A stretch of 64,000 nucleotides of DNA, taken from the NCBI RefSeq assembly GCF_000735585.1, contig NZ_JNNO01000043.1:150101-214100 (forward strand), read 5' to 3'. Position 1 is the first letter of the stretch, and the number at the start of each line of letters is the position of its first letter. This document shows, piece by piece, positions 37,756 through 46,455 of the stretch. Source of the DNA: Devosia sp. LC5. GTDB taxonomy: Bacteria; Pseudomonadota; Alphaproteobacteria; Rhizobiales; Devosiaceae. A model generated the notes under the pieces. That model saw only the letters and a list, made by a program, of their open reading frames with translations. It was not told the DNA's origin and did no database searches. Position numbers and translations under genes: made by a program.

Positions 37756-38436
37756 ATGATGAAGCTGCTGATCGGCAATCGCAATTATTCCACCTGGTCG
37801 CTGCGGCCCTGGCTGGTCCTGGCCCATTTCGAAATCCCATTCGAGGACGAAGTGTTGCAGCTCTCAGGCGAAGGCTGGCGCGAGACGCTGGCGGCGCGCT
37901 CGCCCACCGGCAAGGTGCCGGTGCTGATCGATGGCGATCTGGTGATCCCCGAGACGATTGCCATCATCGAATATCTGGCCGATCTTTATTCCGACAAGAC
38001 CATCTGGCCGGCCGGTCTGCGGCAGCGGGCAGTAGCGCGGGCGGCGAGTGCGGAAATGCACTCGGCTTTCCTGTCGCTGCGCAACCATGCGCCGATGAAC
38101 TTGCGCGCCTCCCATCCCGGCAAGGTCAATATCGACACCATCAGCAAGGATCTGCACCGGCTGGAGACGCTGCTGGGCGGTTTGCTGACGCAATCGGGCG
38201 GGCCGTTCCTGTTCGGCGAGTTCACGGCCGCCGATGCAATGTTTGCGCCGGTGGCAACCCGCATCCGCACCTACGGCCTGCCGGTTTCCGACCTCCTGAA
38301 TGCCTATGTGGAGGCGATCTATAGCCTGCCGGCGTTCCAGGAATGGCTGGCGCTGGCACTGCGGGAGCCATGGGTGGTCGATGACGACGAGATCGACGTG
38401 ATGCAGGGGCGGGTAAAGCCGGGGACGCTGGTATGA
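37756..38436 (+). CDS. Glutathione S-transferase family protein
   Basis: The 226-residue product has the thioredoxin-like N-terminal domain (LLIGNRNYSTWSLRPWLVL, GKVPVLIDGDLVIPETIAIIEYLADL) and a helical C-terminal domain (GGPFLFGEFTAADAMFAPVA). The NYSTWSLRP active-site region, with Ser, is typical of this GST subgroup. Substrate unknown. Its TGA overlaps the following DUF1489 ATG, so the two are coupled. ATG codons at 37756 and 37759 are both possible starts. Confidence 0.92.
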   Translation: MMKLLIGNRNYSTWSLRPWLVLAHFEIPFEDEVLQLSGEGWRETLAARSPTGKVPVLIDGDLVIPETIAIIEYLADLYSDKTIWPAGLRQRAVARAASAEMHSAFLSLRNHAPMNLRASHPGKVNIDTISKDLHRLETLLGGLLTQSGGPFLFGEFTAADAMFAPVATRIRTYGLPVSDLLNAYVEAIYSLPAFQEWLALALREPWVVDDDEIDVMQGRVKPGTLV

Positions 38437-38858
38437 TCCACATGGTCAAGCTGTGCGTTGGCGTATCGACGCTGCAGGAGCTGGAAAGCTATCGCAACGA
38501 GCGAGCGCATTGGTGGGGCGCCGATTACGGCGAAGACGTGCATGTGCACCGCACCCGCATGCGACCCAAGCGCGCCGCGGAGATGGAAGGCCTGTCCTCG
38601 ATCTACTGGGTCATCGCCGGTGCTATCGTCTGCCGCCAGCCGATCCTGCGCCTGGCCCAATATACCGACGCCGAGGGCAAGGATTATTGCGACATCATCA
38701 TGAGCCCCGACATGGTGCGCACCGTGCCCTATCCCAAACGCCCCTTCCAGGGCTGGCGTTACCTCCGCCCCGAAGACGCGCCCCCGGATCTGGGCGCCAA
38801 CGAAAATGCCGAAGCACTGGCGCTGGCGGCCGATCTGGCGAAGCTGGGATTGATCTGA
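38433..38858 (+). CDS. DUF1489 family protein
   Basis: The 141-residue product fits DUF1489: HMVKLCVGVSTLQELESY, HVHRTRMRPKRAAEM, SIYWVIAGAIVCRQPIL and RPFQGWRYLRPEDAPPDL. The family is mostly alphaproteobacterial and has no known function. It overlaps the GST gene by four bases (ATGA) and converges on the second GST gene with no gap. Confidence 0.88.
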   Translation: MIHMVKLCVGVSTLQELESYRNERAHWWGADYGEDVHVHRTRMRPKRAAEMEGLSSIYWVIAGAIVCRQPILRLAQYTDAEGKDYCDIIMSPDMVRTVPYPKRPFQGWRYLRPEDAPPDLGANENAEALALAADLAKLGLI

Positions 38859-39476
38859 TCAGGTCATGAGCGGATAGCTGCCAGCAAAGGCGGACAGCGC
38901 ATTTGCCCTGGCTGAAAGGGCAGCCAGGACCGGCCGGGATTGTTGCGTCAATGCCGGATGCGCCGTGGCGATGAAGTCGTAAGCGCAGACCATGGCCACG
39001 ATCGCCCCTCTAGGATGGTCGTTCGCTGGCCATTCCGCACTGGCGGCCAGGGTTTCCAGATGATCGAGGCCGGCGGTAATCTGCTGGCCCAGCCGGGCGC
39101 GCCAGTCCGGCCATTGCAACTCCGCCGGGCGGCGGATGGCCTCGTAGACCAGCGCGACGCCTTTTTCGGCCACGCCATTGGCATAGCCCGCGGTCTGGAG
39201 CTGGGCAATTCGGGCGGGACCATTGGCCGGGAACAGGCGTTTCCCCTCTTGGGCCGTCTGGTCGAGATAATCGATGATGGCGGAGGTTTCGATCAGGTCC
39301 GTGCCGTCATCGAGGCGCAGGACCGGGACGCGTCCAAGGGGATTGGCGTCGGTAATGCCGCCAAAGTCAGACTGCAGCACATTGACGATCTGGCGTTCAA
39401 AGGGACGGCCTTGCAGTGTCAACGAAATCGCCACGCGCCGCACGAATGGCGAGAGCTTGCCGCCGAAGAGAATCAT
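38859..39476 (-). CDS. Glutathione S-transferase family protein (second)
   Basis: The ATG at 39476 gives 205 residues beginning MILFGGKLSPFVRRVAISL, the GST N-terminus; a longer reading from 39590 runs into the repeat element and is rejected. ANPLGRVPVLRLDDGTDLIETSAIIDYLD is the glutathione-site region, followed by a helical C-terminal domain. It is not closely similar to the GST at 37756. It converges directly on the DUF1489 gene. Confidence 0.9.
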   Translation of the reverse strand: MILFGGKLSPFVRRVAISLTLQGRPFERQIVNVLQSDFGGITDANPLGRVPVLRLDDGTDLIETSAIIDYLDQTAQEGKRLFPANGPARIAQLQTAGYANGVAEKGVALVYEAIRRPAELQWPDWRARLGQQITAGLDHLETLAASAEWPANDHPRGAIVAMVCAYDFIATAHPALTQQSRPVLAALSARANALSAFAGSYPLMT

Positions 39477-39538
39477 GGTGTTGGGGTCCTGGTGGGTGGC
39501 GGTTAGAATGACAAGCGCCTGCGCAATCTTGCAAGTAG

Positions 39539-39628
39539 ACCTCATCCTGAGCCCGTCGAAGGACGAGGTTGTGGCACCCAAAGCCTCCACTCACCCGACC
39601 TCGTGGTTCGACAGGGTCACCATGAGGT
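39539..39628. repeat. Imperfect 31-bp inverted repeat (dispersed palindromic element)
   Basis: The left arm 39539-39569 and the right arm 39598-39628 are inverted copies matching at 25 of 31 positions. Each arm also folds on itself: in the left, ATCC pairs with GGA; in the right copy (read in the same orientation) the equivalent bases are ATGG and CCA, so two pairs have changed together. A half copy is at 28456-28491. It lies between a GST gene and the first mipZ. Confidence 0.8.
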
Positions 39629-39736
39629 CTCTAGGGGCACCTTCTCCCACGCAGAAATCACCCTGTTAATCGGCTGTTAACCATGCAGGTTCGATGTGTT
39701 GACCAAGAGTTAATCGTTCCTGATTTGGAGACGGCG

Positions 39737-40564
39737 ATGGGGCAGGGCGCACATGTCATTGTGGTGGGCAATGAGAAGGGCGGGTCGGGCAAATCGACCA
39801 CGGCGTTTCACCTCGCCATTTACCTGATGCATCACGGCTATCGCGTCGCCACCATCGACGTGGACAGCCGGCAGCAGACCTTTACCCATTATGTGCGTAA
39901 CCGCCGCGCCTGGACGCGGGAGCGGGGCCTTAATGTGCCCAATCCCAAGCATTTCCACCTGCCGACCGCCTGGGGCGATTCCATCAAGGACAACCAGCAG
40001 GCCGAGATGGCGGTGTTCCGCAAGGCGATCGCCGAGGTGGATGGGGCGGTCGATTACCTGGTGATCGACACGCCCGGCTTTGACACCAATCTGACGCGGC
40101 TAGCCCATACCATGGCCGATACGCTGGTGACCCCGCTCAATGACAGCCTGATCGATCTGAACGTGCTGGCGCGGGTCGATCCCGCAACGGGCGAGCCGGT
40201 CGAGACCAGCCATTATGCGCGGCTGGTGCAGCGGGCGCGCTCGGAGCGGCTGGCGGCGGATGGCAAGAACATCGACTGGGTCTTGGTGCGAAACCGCATT
40301 TCCATGCTGGGTTCGCGCAATGCCAATCAGGTGCATGCGACGCTGGAGCGGATCGGCACGCGCTTTGGCGCCAGGGTAGCCGATGGCATTGCCGAGCGCG
40401 TGATCTTCCGCTCGCTGTTTGCCAGTGGCATGACGGTGTTCGATCCGCTGGAGGAGGTTGCGCTGGGCGGCGCGCCCTCGATGTCCCATGTCAGCGCGCG
40501 GCAGGAATACCGCAATCTGGTGGGGGCGCTGCAATTGCCGGTGCGGCAACGGATGGCGGCCTAG
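39737..40564 (+). CDS. mipZ: MipZ-like ParA/MinD-family division-site ATPase (copy 1)
   Basis: The ATG at 39737, seven bases after GGAG, gives 275 residues; an ATG at 39683 adds 18 unlikely residues. It has the deviant Walker A EKGGSGKST (Lys14), IDVDSRQQTFTHYVRNRRAW, Walker B YLVIDTPGFD, ADTLVTPLNDSLIDLNVL and IDWVLVRNRIS, which identify MipZ rather than plasmid ParA. MipZ forms a polar gradient with ParB and blocks FtsZ except at midcell. A close paralogue follows 93 nt later. Confidence 0.88.
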   Translation: MGQGAHVIVVGNEKGGSGKSTTAFHLAIYLMHHGYRVATIDVDSRQQTFTHYVRNRRAWTRERGLNVPNPKHFHLPTAWGDSIKDNQQAEMAVFRKAIAEVDGAVDYLVIDTPGFDTNLTRLAHTMADTLVTPLNDSLIDLNVLARVDPATGEPVETSHYARLVQRARSERLAADGKNIDWVLVRNRISMLGSRNANQVHATLERIGTRFGARVADGIAERVIFRSLFASGMTVFDPLEEVALGGAPSMSHVSARQEYRNLVGALQLPVRQRMAA

Positions 40565-40657
40565 GCTCTGCCTGATCAGCAATAATTGTGACAGAACCAC
40601 CCTTGCCGGGCGGTGCGAAACACTGACACTTGCCGGACGTAGCAGGAGTGATTTGCC

Positions 40658-41497
40658 GTGCGACAAGGCCCGCATGTCATCGTCGTCGGCAATGAGAAGG
40701 GCGGGTCGGGCAAATCGACCACGGCCTTTCATCTGGTCATCTACCTGCTTTATCAGGGTCATCGGGTCGCTTCGATCGACGTGGACAGCCGGCAGCAGAC
40801 CTTTACCCACTATGTGCGCAATCGGCGCGATTGGGCCAAGGCGCAGGGCCTGAGCCTGCTCCATCCCACCCATTTCCACCTGCCGCTGGCGCAGGGAGAT
40901 TCGGTGAAGGAAAATCACGGCCGCGAGTTCGAGATGTTCCGCCAGGCGATCGGCGAAGTGGACGATGACACCGATTACCTGGTGATCGACACGCCGGGCT
41001 TTGACACCAATCTGACGCGGCTGGCGCATTCGCTGGCCGATACGCTGATCACGCCGGTCAATGACAGCCTGATCGATCTCAATGTCCTGGCGCAGATGGA
41101 CCCGATGACGGGTGCGCCGCGCGAAATGAGCCATTATGCCCGGCTGGTGCAACGGGCGCGCTCGGAGCGCCTGGCGATCGATGGCAAGACCATGGATTGG
41201 GTGCTGGTGCGCAATCGCATCTCGATGCTGTCGTCGCGCAGCATGCGGCAGGTGCAAGCCATGCTGGAACGGATCGCTGCCCGCTTCGGCTGCCGCGTGG
41301 CCGAGGGCATTGCCGAACGCGTGGTGTTCCGTTCGCTGTTCCCCATGGGGCTGACAGTGTTCGACCCGCTCGACGAGGCGCTGCTGGGCGGCTCGCCATC
41401 GCTGTCGCATGTGGGCGCCCGCGAGGAATACCGCGCGCTGGCATCGGCACTGCATCTGCCAGTCAGGCCACAGGCCAAGGTGTCCGCCGAGGGGTGA
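40658..41497 (+). CDS. MipZ-like ParA/MinD-family division-site ATPase (copy 2)
   Basis: The GTG at 40658, nine bases after AGGAG, gives 279 residues that align with copy 1 over nearly the whole length with high identity, including EKGGSGKST (Lys14), DVDSRQQTFTHYVRNRR and YLVIDTPGFDTNLTRLAH. It differs mainly in the middle (around residues 65-100) and at the C-terminus (RPQAKVSAEG). Catalytic motifs are intact in both. The pair arose by tandem duplication; which acts as the canonical MipZ cannot be told. Confidence 0.85.
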   Translation: MRQGPHVIVVGNEKGGSGKSTTAFHLVIYLLYQGHRVASIDVDSRQQTFTHYVRNRRDWAKAQGLSLLHPTHFHLPLAQGDSVKENHGREFEMFRQAIGEVDDDTDYLVIDTPGFDTNLTRLAHSLADTLITPVNDSLIDLNVLAQMDPMTGAPREMSHYARLVQRARSERLAIDGKTMDWVLVRNRISMLSSRSMRQVQAMLERIAARFGCRVAEGIAERVVFRSLFPMGLTVFDPLDEALLGGSPSLSHVGAREEYRALASALHLPVRPQAKVSAEG

Positions 41498-41509
41498 CGG
41501 GGGCAGGGC

Positions 41510-42532
41510 TTAGGCCGGCACCAAATTCGCCAGCACAATCTCCCGCCACACGCGGTTGGGTGTGACCCAGGCGTCCCATTCATTGTAGTGGCCCGAATAA
41601 ATGACCACAGCGAGGCCAGCATCGGGCATGAGCCACAGCCGCTGGCCGCCATTGCCAAAGCCGGCCGCCCACTTGCGTTCGCCCTGCAAAGCGGGCGTGG
41701 GCGCCTCACCCAGAAACCACAGGCGGCCATAATGCAGCCCGTCGCCGGTCTCGATGGCGGGCTTTAGCGAGGCATCGATCCATCCTTGGGAGACGATGTG
41801 GATTCCTTCATGCTCACCGCCCCTCAGCACCATATTGCCGATGCGCAGCAGGTCGCGCGGGCGCAGCCGCAGGCCCGAGGCGGCAGAAGCGACGCCATCG
41901 GCGCCGCTATTCCATTCGAATTGCTCGATACCCAGCGGGTCGAACAGGGTCTCGCGGGCAAAATCGGGCAGAGACCGGCCGGTACCACGGGCGATCAGGG
42001 CGCCGATCAGCGCCACGCTGCCGCCGGAATAGATCCAGCGCGTTCCCGGCTCGGCGACGACAGGCTGTTCGAGAATGAAGCGGTAGCGATCCGGCGCATT
42101 TTCCATGGCGATTTCGCTATTGAGCGGATCGGTATAGGGGCGGTTCTCATCCCATTGCAGCCCCATGCTCATGGTCAGGGCATGCTCGATCGTGATGCCG
42201 GCTTTGGTCTTGTCGGCCTGCAGGTCGGGATAATCGGGGAATTGGGCGAAGAGCGGGGCTTCAGGCGGCGGCACCAGACCCCGGTCGAGCGCTATGCCAT
42301 AGAGCAGGCTGACCACGCTTTTGGTGACCGAGCGGAGGTCATGCAGCGTCTGGGCATCGAAAGTAACGTCACCGAGCGGATAGCCCCAGTTTTCGTCATG
42401 GCCGGTATAGTAGGTTTCGAGCGCCAGCTCGCCATTGTGCCCAACAAGCACGGCGTGGAGATGGTGAAGTAGGCCAGACTCGATGCCGGCTGCGAGCTTG
42501 CGGGGCAGATCGGGGGAGAAGGATTGCGGCAT
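41510..42532 (-). CDS. Serine hydrolase, beta-lactamase/class C fold
   Basis: The ATG at 42532, seven bases after GGAG, gives 340 residues; a GTG at 42544 is also in frame. The active-site motif SVTK is at 68-71 (Ser68, Lys71), with WIYSGGS as the likely second motif and AAGFGNGGQRLW near the third. Such proteins include esterases, peptidases and beta-lactamase relatives; without a signal peptide it is probably cytoplasmic and not a true beta-lactamase. Substrate unknown. Confidence 0.88.
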   Translation of the reverse strand: MPQSFSPDLPRKLAAGIESGLLHHLHAVLVGHNGELALETYYTGHDENWGYPLGDVTFDAQTLHDLRSVTKSVVSLLYGIALDRGLVPPPEAPLFAQFPDYPDLQADKTKAGITIEHALTMSMGLQWDENRPYTDPLNSEIAMENAPDRYRFILEQPVVAEPGTRWIYSGGSVALIGALIARGTGRSLPDFARETLFDPLGIEQFEWNSGADGVASAASGLRLRPRDLLRIGNMVLRGGEHEGIHIVSQGWIDASLKPAIETGDGLHYGRLWFLGEAPTPALQGERKWAAGFGNGGQRLWLMPDAGLAVVIYSGHYNEWDAWVTPNRVWREIVLANLVPA

Positions 42533-42678
42533 GAGGCGCTCCACGGATTGGCTGTGGAGCCTAGTAAAATGTCGGGTGGAAATTCAAGGAGGGGAGATCA
42601 CTCGGGACTCACATCACCGCATTCTTGGGGGCGTCCGGGGCAAACACCGTCCTAATCAGGGACGATATTGGCCGTCCG

Positions 42679-42948
42679 TTACCGTTTGCCAAAGCTCATG
42701 CGCAGGGCACGCTTGCCGCCGGGGGCGAAGACGTCGATGTCGATATGGACCGGCTCCTGCACCATGCGGCGGGTGCGCGCGGAGAGGGCCAGCACGACGC
42801 CGAGCAGGTCGCCAACGCCGCGGCGGCGGGGCAGCATGCGGCCGGTCATTCCCGCCAGCACGCGGTTGCGCGCGGCCATGTCGTCCGAGGTTAGGGCAGA
42901 GCGGCCAATGAAACTGGCAAGCTCGGCGAGGGCAGTACGTTCGCTCAT
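42679..42948 (-). CDS. Uncharacterised 89-residue protein
   Basis: The ATG at 42948 lies eight bases after GGAG, and codon third positions are mostly G or C as in neighbouring genes, so this small ORF is very likely real. The protein is basic, with an acidic-hydrophobic helix at the start and a conserved-looking end VHIDIDVFAPGGKRALRMSFGKR region. No family was recognised. It lies between the D,D-carboxypeptidase gene and the serine hydrolase, on the same strand. Confidence 0.7.
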   Translation of the reverse strand: MSERTALAELASFIGRSALTSDDMAARNRVLAGMTGRMLPRRRGVGDLLGVVLALSARTRRMVQEPVHIDIDVFAPGGKRALRMSFGKR

Positions 42949-43028
42949 TGGGCTACTCCAAACACAGGCACCAATTTGCTTCCCTGGTCACCAGCGGTAC
43001 GCCCGCCGGTCATTCTCGTTGGTTCTCG

Positions 43029-44627
43029 TCAGCTCTGCATGGCCAGGCAGGACAGGTTCTGCTGCTTGAGCTGGTTGCACATGGCCGTGGCCCCATCGCG
43101 ATCGCCAAAGCCGACGAAGCGGGCGCGGAAGAAGGTCTGGCCGTTCTTTTCGAAGCGCTCCACATAGGAGCGGAAATCGCCCAGCGTGCCGACCTTGCCG
43201 GCGGCGTCCGACAGCATGGCGCGGGCACTATCTTCGGACGGACCGGCGCCGATCTGCACGACCCAGCCACCGGGCGGGACGTCGGCCGCAGCAACCTGCA
43301 CCGAGCCGGAGGTCATCAGGTCGACCGGCTGCTCCTGCGCGGCGGCGGGCGCCTGCATTTCAAGCGGGGCGGACGGCGCGGTCTGGCCAAGGGCGGCCGG
43401 AGGGGCGCCCAGATTATAGGTATCGCTCAGCCAGGCGCCGATCACGTCCTGGCTGGGATAGACCGGTTGCGGTGCCTGGGTGGGGGCAGCCAGGATATTG
43501 GCAGCCTGCACGGCGGGCTGCAGGCCCAGATCGGCCGGCATTGGCTGGGGAACGGGTGCCACATTGGCCACCGCCACTGCAGGCGCCGCGGAAGCGCGCG
43601 GCTGGGCCTGGGCGCCATTGGCGGCCACGAGCTGGGCCAGACGGAAGCCGGGCAGGGGCATTGGCTGGACAAAAACCGGCCGGCTGGGCTGGGCGACGGC
43701 GACCTGAACGGTGGCGCTGCCTTGACGGCCCGGCTGAGGGATCATTGCGGTTTGCAGGTAATTGCCCTGGCGGCTCTTGGGCAGGTAATTGGCAACGAGC
43801 TGGCGGACCTTCTCATCACGCGAGGCGCTGGAATTGAAACCGAAGGCGACGACGATGATGTGGCGATTGTCGCGACGGGCAGCGGTCAGCAGGTTGGAGC
43901 CGGCGGCATTGATATAGCCGGTCTTGATGCCATCGACGGCGCCCATATAGCCCAGTACGCGATTGTGGTTGCCATAGGTGTTCCGACCGTAGCTGAAGCT
44001 CTTGGTCTGGAAGAACTCGTAATAGTTGGGAAAGTGCTGGTAGACGGCGATGCCCAGGATGGCCTGATCGCGCACGGTGGTGATCTGGGCACCGTCGGGC
44101 AGGCCCGAGGCATTGCGATATGTGGTGCTGCGCATGCCCAGGGCACGGGCCGTGGCGGTCATGCGTTCGGCGAATTTTGCTTCCGAGCCCGAAATGTGCT
44201 CGGCGATAACACGGGCCATATCATTGGCCGACAGGGTCACCAGCGACTTGATGGCGTCTTCCACGGTAATGGTCGAGCCGGCGCGCAGGCCCAGCTTGGT
44301 GGGCACGGCGGCGGCGGCAAAACGCGACACGGTCATCTTGGTGGAGAGCTTGAGATTGCCCGCGCTCAGTTCCTGGAACAGGATATAGAGCGTCATGATC
44401 TTGGTGACGGAGGCGGGATAGCGGCGGCTATCTGCGGCCTCTTCATACATCACCTTGCCGGATTTGGCGTCGACCACGATGCCGGCATATTTGCGGAGAT
44501 TTTCGATAGCCTGTGCGGGCGCCACGGTATGAGCCGTAACTGCAAACAGGACGAGGACTGCGGCAAAGGCGCGGACAGCAACCGTACGCCATGGGGATTT
44601 CGCCTGAGAAGCCACCCGGTACTCCAA
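43029..44627 (-). CDS. D-alanyl-D-alanine carboxypeptidase with SPOR domain
   Basis: The 532-residue product has a signal peptide cleaved after AQA (residue 40), a penicillin-binding domain with SVTK (Ser73, Lys76), SAN (133-135) and KTG (235-237), a long Pro/Ala/Gln-rich linker (about 310-445) and a C-terminal SPOR domain (GGWVVQIGAGPSEDSARAML) that binds denuded septal peptidoglycan. It trims pentapeptides at the division site. Start is TTG at 44627 or GTG at 44615; both have purine-rich sites upstream. Confidence 0.92.
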   Translation of the reverse strand: MEYRVASQAKSPWRTVAVRAFAAVLVLFAVTAHTVAPAQAIENLRKYAGIVVDAKSGKVMYEEAADSRRYPASVTKIMTLYILFQELSAGNLKLSTKMTVSRFAAAAVPTKLGLRAGSTITVEDAIKSLVTLSANDMARVIAEHISGSEAKFAERMTATARALGMRSTTYRNASGLPDGAQITTVRDQAILGIAVYQHFPNYYEFFQTKSFSYGRNTYGNHNRVLGYMGAVDGIKTGYINAAGSNLLTAARRDNRHIIVVAFGFNSSASRDEKVRQLVANYLPKSRQGNYLQTAMIPQPGRQGSATVQVAVAQPSRPVFVQPMPLPGFRLAQLVAANGAQAQPRASAAPAVAVANVAPVPQPMPADLGLQPAVQAANILAAPTQAPQPVYPSQDVIGAWLSDTYNLGAPPAALGQTAPSAPLEMQAPAAAQEQPVDLMTSGSVQVAAADVPPGGWVVQIGAGPSEDSARAMLSDAAGKVGTLGDFRSYVERFEKNGQTFFRARFVGFGDRDGATAMCNQLKQQNLSCLAMQS

Positions 44628-44834
44628 CTCTTATTCCTCGGACGCTTCTGCGCCCGTACGCAACTACACATTGGCGGACGGCCCCGGTGTGCCCCAAACA
44701 CCCCGGTCTATCCTCTCCATTTGGGAGAATACTGCGCCGCCGTTACCATTCCGTAAAATGCCACCGAATTTGTCACGAGTGTGGAGAGACGGTCACGGGC
44801 AGTGGCGCGCTGCGGTGAAAACCGGCGGCATTGC

Positions 44835-44864
44835 TTGACGGCAAACTCACTTCCGTCCTCTAAC
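44835..44864 (+). promoter_or_regulatory. Candidate promoter of the 274-residue unknown gene
   Basis: TTGACG (44835-44840) and TCTAAC (44859-44864) are 18 bases apart, about 25 bases before the ATG at 44890. Judged by eye. Confidence 0.3.
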
Positions 44865-44889
44865 TTTTGGAAAGGTGGGGGCAAGAGAT

Positions 44890-45714
44890 ATGCGTGGGAT
44901 TGTTACGATGCCGAGCGGTGTGAATGTGTTTGCTCGAGGCGGTGTGAGGATGGGCACGGACTATGATCCGCAGCAGTTGCGCATTTGGCTTCTATATTGG
45001 GACAAGATATTTGAAGCCGGTGCGTCAAATATAAGGGTGGGGCGCGCTGTAGATTTCGACTTCCTTGAGCGGAATGGCTCTTATGCCTTTCGGGAGATGT
45101 CTCACCCAGGTGGAGAGCTATCTCAAATATTTCTTGAATCGCGGGCACGCCTCTTCGACGAGCTGGAAGCCGTTTCCCCGGGTAGCTGGGCGATCGCGTC
45201 CTCCAGTGGGGCGTGGGACGGCGAGGAAGGGGATGGGCGGCGAGCGCTGAGAGTTCAGTTGATGAAAGCGCTTCCCGTGCCCGATCAGGCGGTTCCTCTT
45301 GAAGAAATAATTTCGTTTCGCGAAAAACGTCGATCAGAACGCGATGCCCTAATGGCTTCCATTGACGATGTATATCAGTCTGTAGTTGGAGCACCTGATC
45401 GTCCTCTTGCTGAGCACACTGCGTTGGCAAAGTTGGCAGTTGAAGCCCGAAGCCAGCTCGACGTCATGGCGGAAAGCAAGTTCTCATATCGGTTGTGTGA
45501 CATGGCGGCGGACTTTAATCTTGGTGCTGCTGCATTGTGCGCGGTGGGGACCTTAGCTTTGGGGACCGCGTGGCCGGCGGTAGTGGGAAACAGCTTGCTT
45601 GCGGGAGCTACGATAACCATTGGCAAAATAGCTGGGCTTATAAATTCCAAGAAAGCCGACACGCCGTACCGATACGTGGCCTCGTACCATTCGGAGCTAT
45701 TTCGTCCAGAATAG
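44890..45714 (+). CDS. Unknown 274-residue protein, possibly DUF6236-like, A+T-richer
   Basis: The ATG at 44890 is preceded by a purine-rich AGGTGGGGG. The protein begins MRGIVTMPSGVNVF and has LLYWDKIFEAGASNI near residue 38, reminiscent of DUF6236 proteins, then charged helices and a hydrophobic segment (LGAAALCAVGTLALGTAWPAVV) near 220-245. Codon third positions are clearly more A/T-rich than in flanking genes (many GTT, CTT, AAA, ATA), which suggests recent acquisition. Family assignment is tentative. Confidence 0.7.
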   Translation: MRGIVTMPSGVNVFARGGVRMGTDYDPQQLRIWLLYWDKIFEAGASNIRVGRAVDFDFLERNGSYAFREMSHPGGELSQIFLESRARLFDELEAVSPGSWAIASSSGAWDGEEGDGRRALRVQLMKALPVPDQAVPLEEIISFREKRRSERDALMASIDDVYQSVVGAPDRPLAEHTALAKLAVEARSQLDVMAESKFSYRLCDMAADFNLGAAALCAVGTLALGTAWPAVVGNSLLAGATITIGKIAGLINSKKADTPYRYVASYHSELFRPE

Positions 45715-45738
45715 CTGCCCGAATGAGGTGAGTACGCG

Positions 45739-46374
45739 GTGAAACTCTATACACGGTGGCAGAATTCGGCGGGCGAACGGGTGCGGATCGCGCTGAACCT
45801 CAAGGGGCTGGATTACGATTATGTCAGCGTGGGAAGTCTTGGCGCGCAGGCCTATGCGGCGATCAATCCGCAAGGCCTGATGCCGGCGCTGGAGCTGGAC
45901 GGACAGGTTTTTACCCAATCCGCGGCCATTCTCGATCTGCTGGAAACGCGATTTCCCGAACGCCAGCTCTTGCCGGCCGATCCTGTCCGCCGGGCGCATG
46001 CGATTGCCTTCGGGGCGATCATCGCGTCGGAGATGCATGCACTGACGGTTAACCGCGTGCGCAAATATCTGGCCGGACATGGCATTGACGAGGCCGGACT
46101 GGCCCAGTGGGTGCAGCACTGGCAGGGCGAGGGCTTTGCGGCGCTCGAGGCCCTGCTCGCACGGCGGGCGCAGGACTGGGATTTTTGCTATGGCGAGGTG
46201 CCGGGCTGGGCGGACCTGCACCTGGCGCCGCAGGTGGCAGCAGCGCGGCGGCTGGGTGTGGTGCTGGAGCGCTTCCCCCTTGTCGTGGCAATCACGGAGC
46301 GGTGCGAGAGCCTGCCGGCCTTCATCGCCGCCCGCCCGGAAGCGCAGCCGGATTTCCCGAAAAACGCCGGTTAG
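45739..46374 (+). CDS. maiA: Maleylacetoacetate isomerase / zeta-class GST
   Basis: The 211-residue product starts with GTG (GAGGTGAG upstream) and reads KLYTRWQNSAGERVRIALNLKGL, the zeta GST N-terminus, where the usual SSxxxR motif is NSAGER. INPQGLMPALELDGQVFTQSAAILDLLE and a C-terminal helical domain follow. MaiA isomerises maleylacetoacetate in tyrosine breakdown, but no other genes of that pathway are nearby, so the substrate is uncertain. Confidence 0.8.
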   Translation: MKLYTRWQNSAGERVRIALNLKGLDYDYVSVGSLGAQAYAAINPQGLMPALELDGQVFTQSAAILDLLETRFPERQLLPADPVRRAHAIAFGAIIASEMHALTVNRVRKYLAGHGIDEAGLAQWVQHWQGEGFAALEALLARRAQDWDFCYGEVPGWADLHLAPQVAAARRLGVVLERFPLVVAITERCESLPAFIAARPEAQPDFPKNAG

Positions 46375-46455
46375 CCGCCCTTTTTTCGCTGTCACAAAAA
46401 CGCGATGCATTGCCCCTTAACACGGGCCTGATTTTGCCTACATAATGGGTCCACC

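Noticed and set aside
39737..41497. Plasmid-type ParA partition genes or an integrated plasmid
   Set aside because: The motifs around RNRRAW and DWVLVRNR fit MipZ, and there is no parB, parS or replication gene nearby.
42948..44756. 602-codon open frame on + opposite the D,D-carboxypeptidase gene
   Set aside because: It is the mirror of a minus-strand gene with clear SxxK, SxN and KTG motifs; the translation is His/Gly/Leu-rich without domains.
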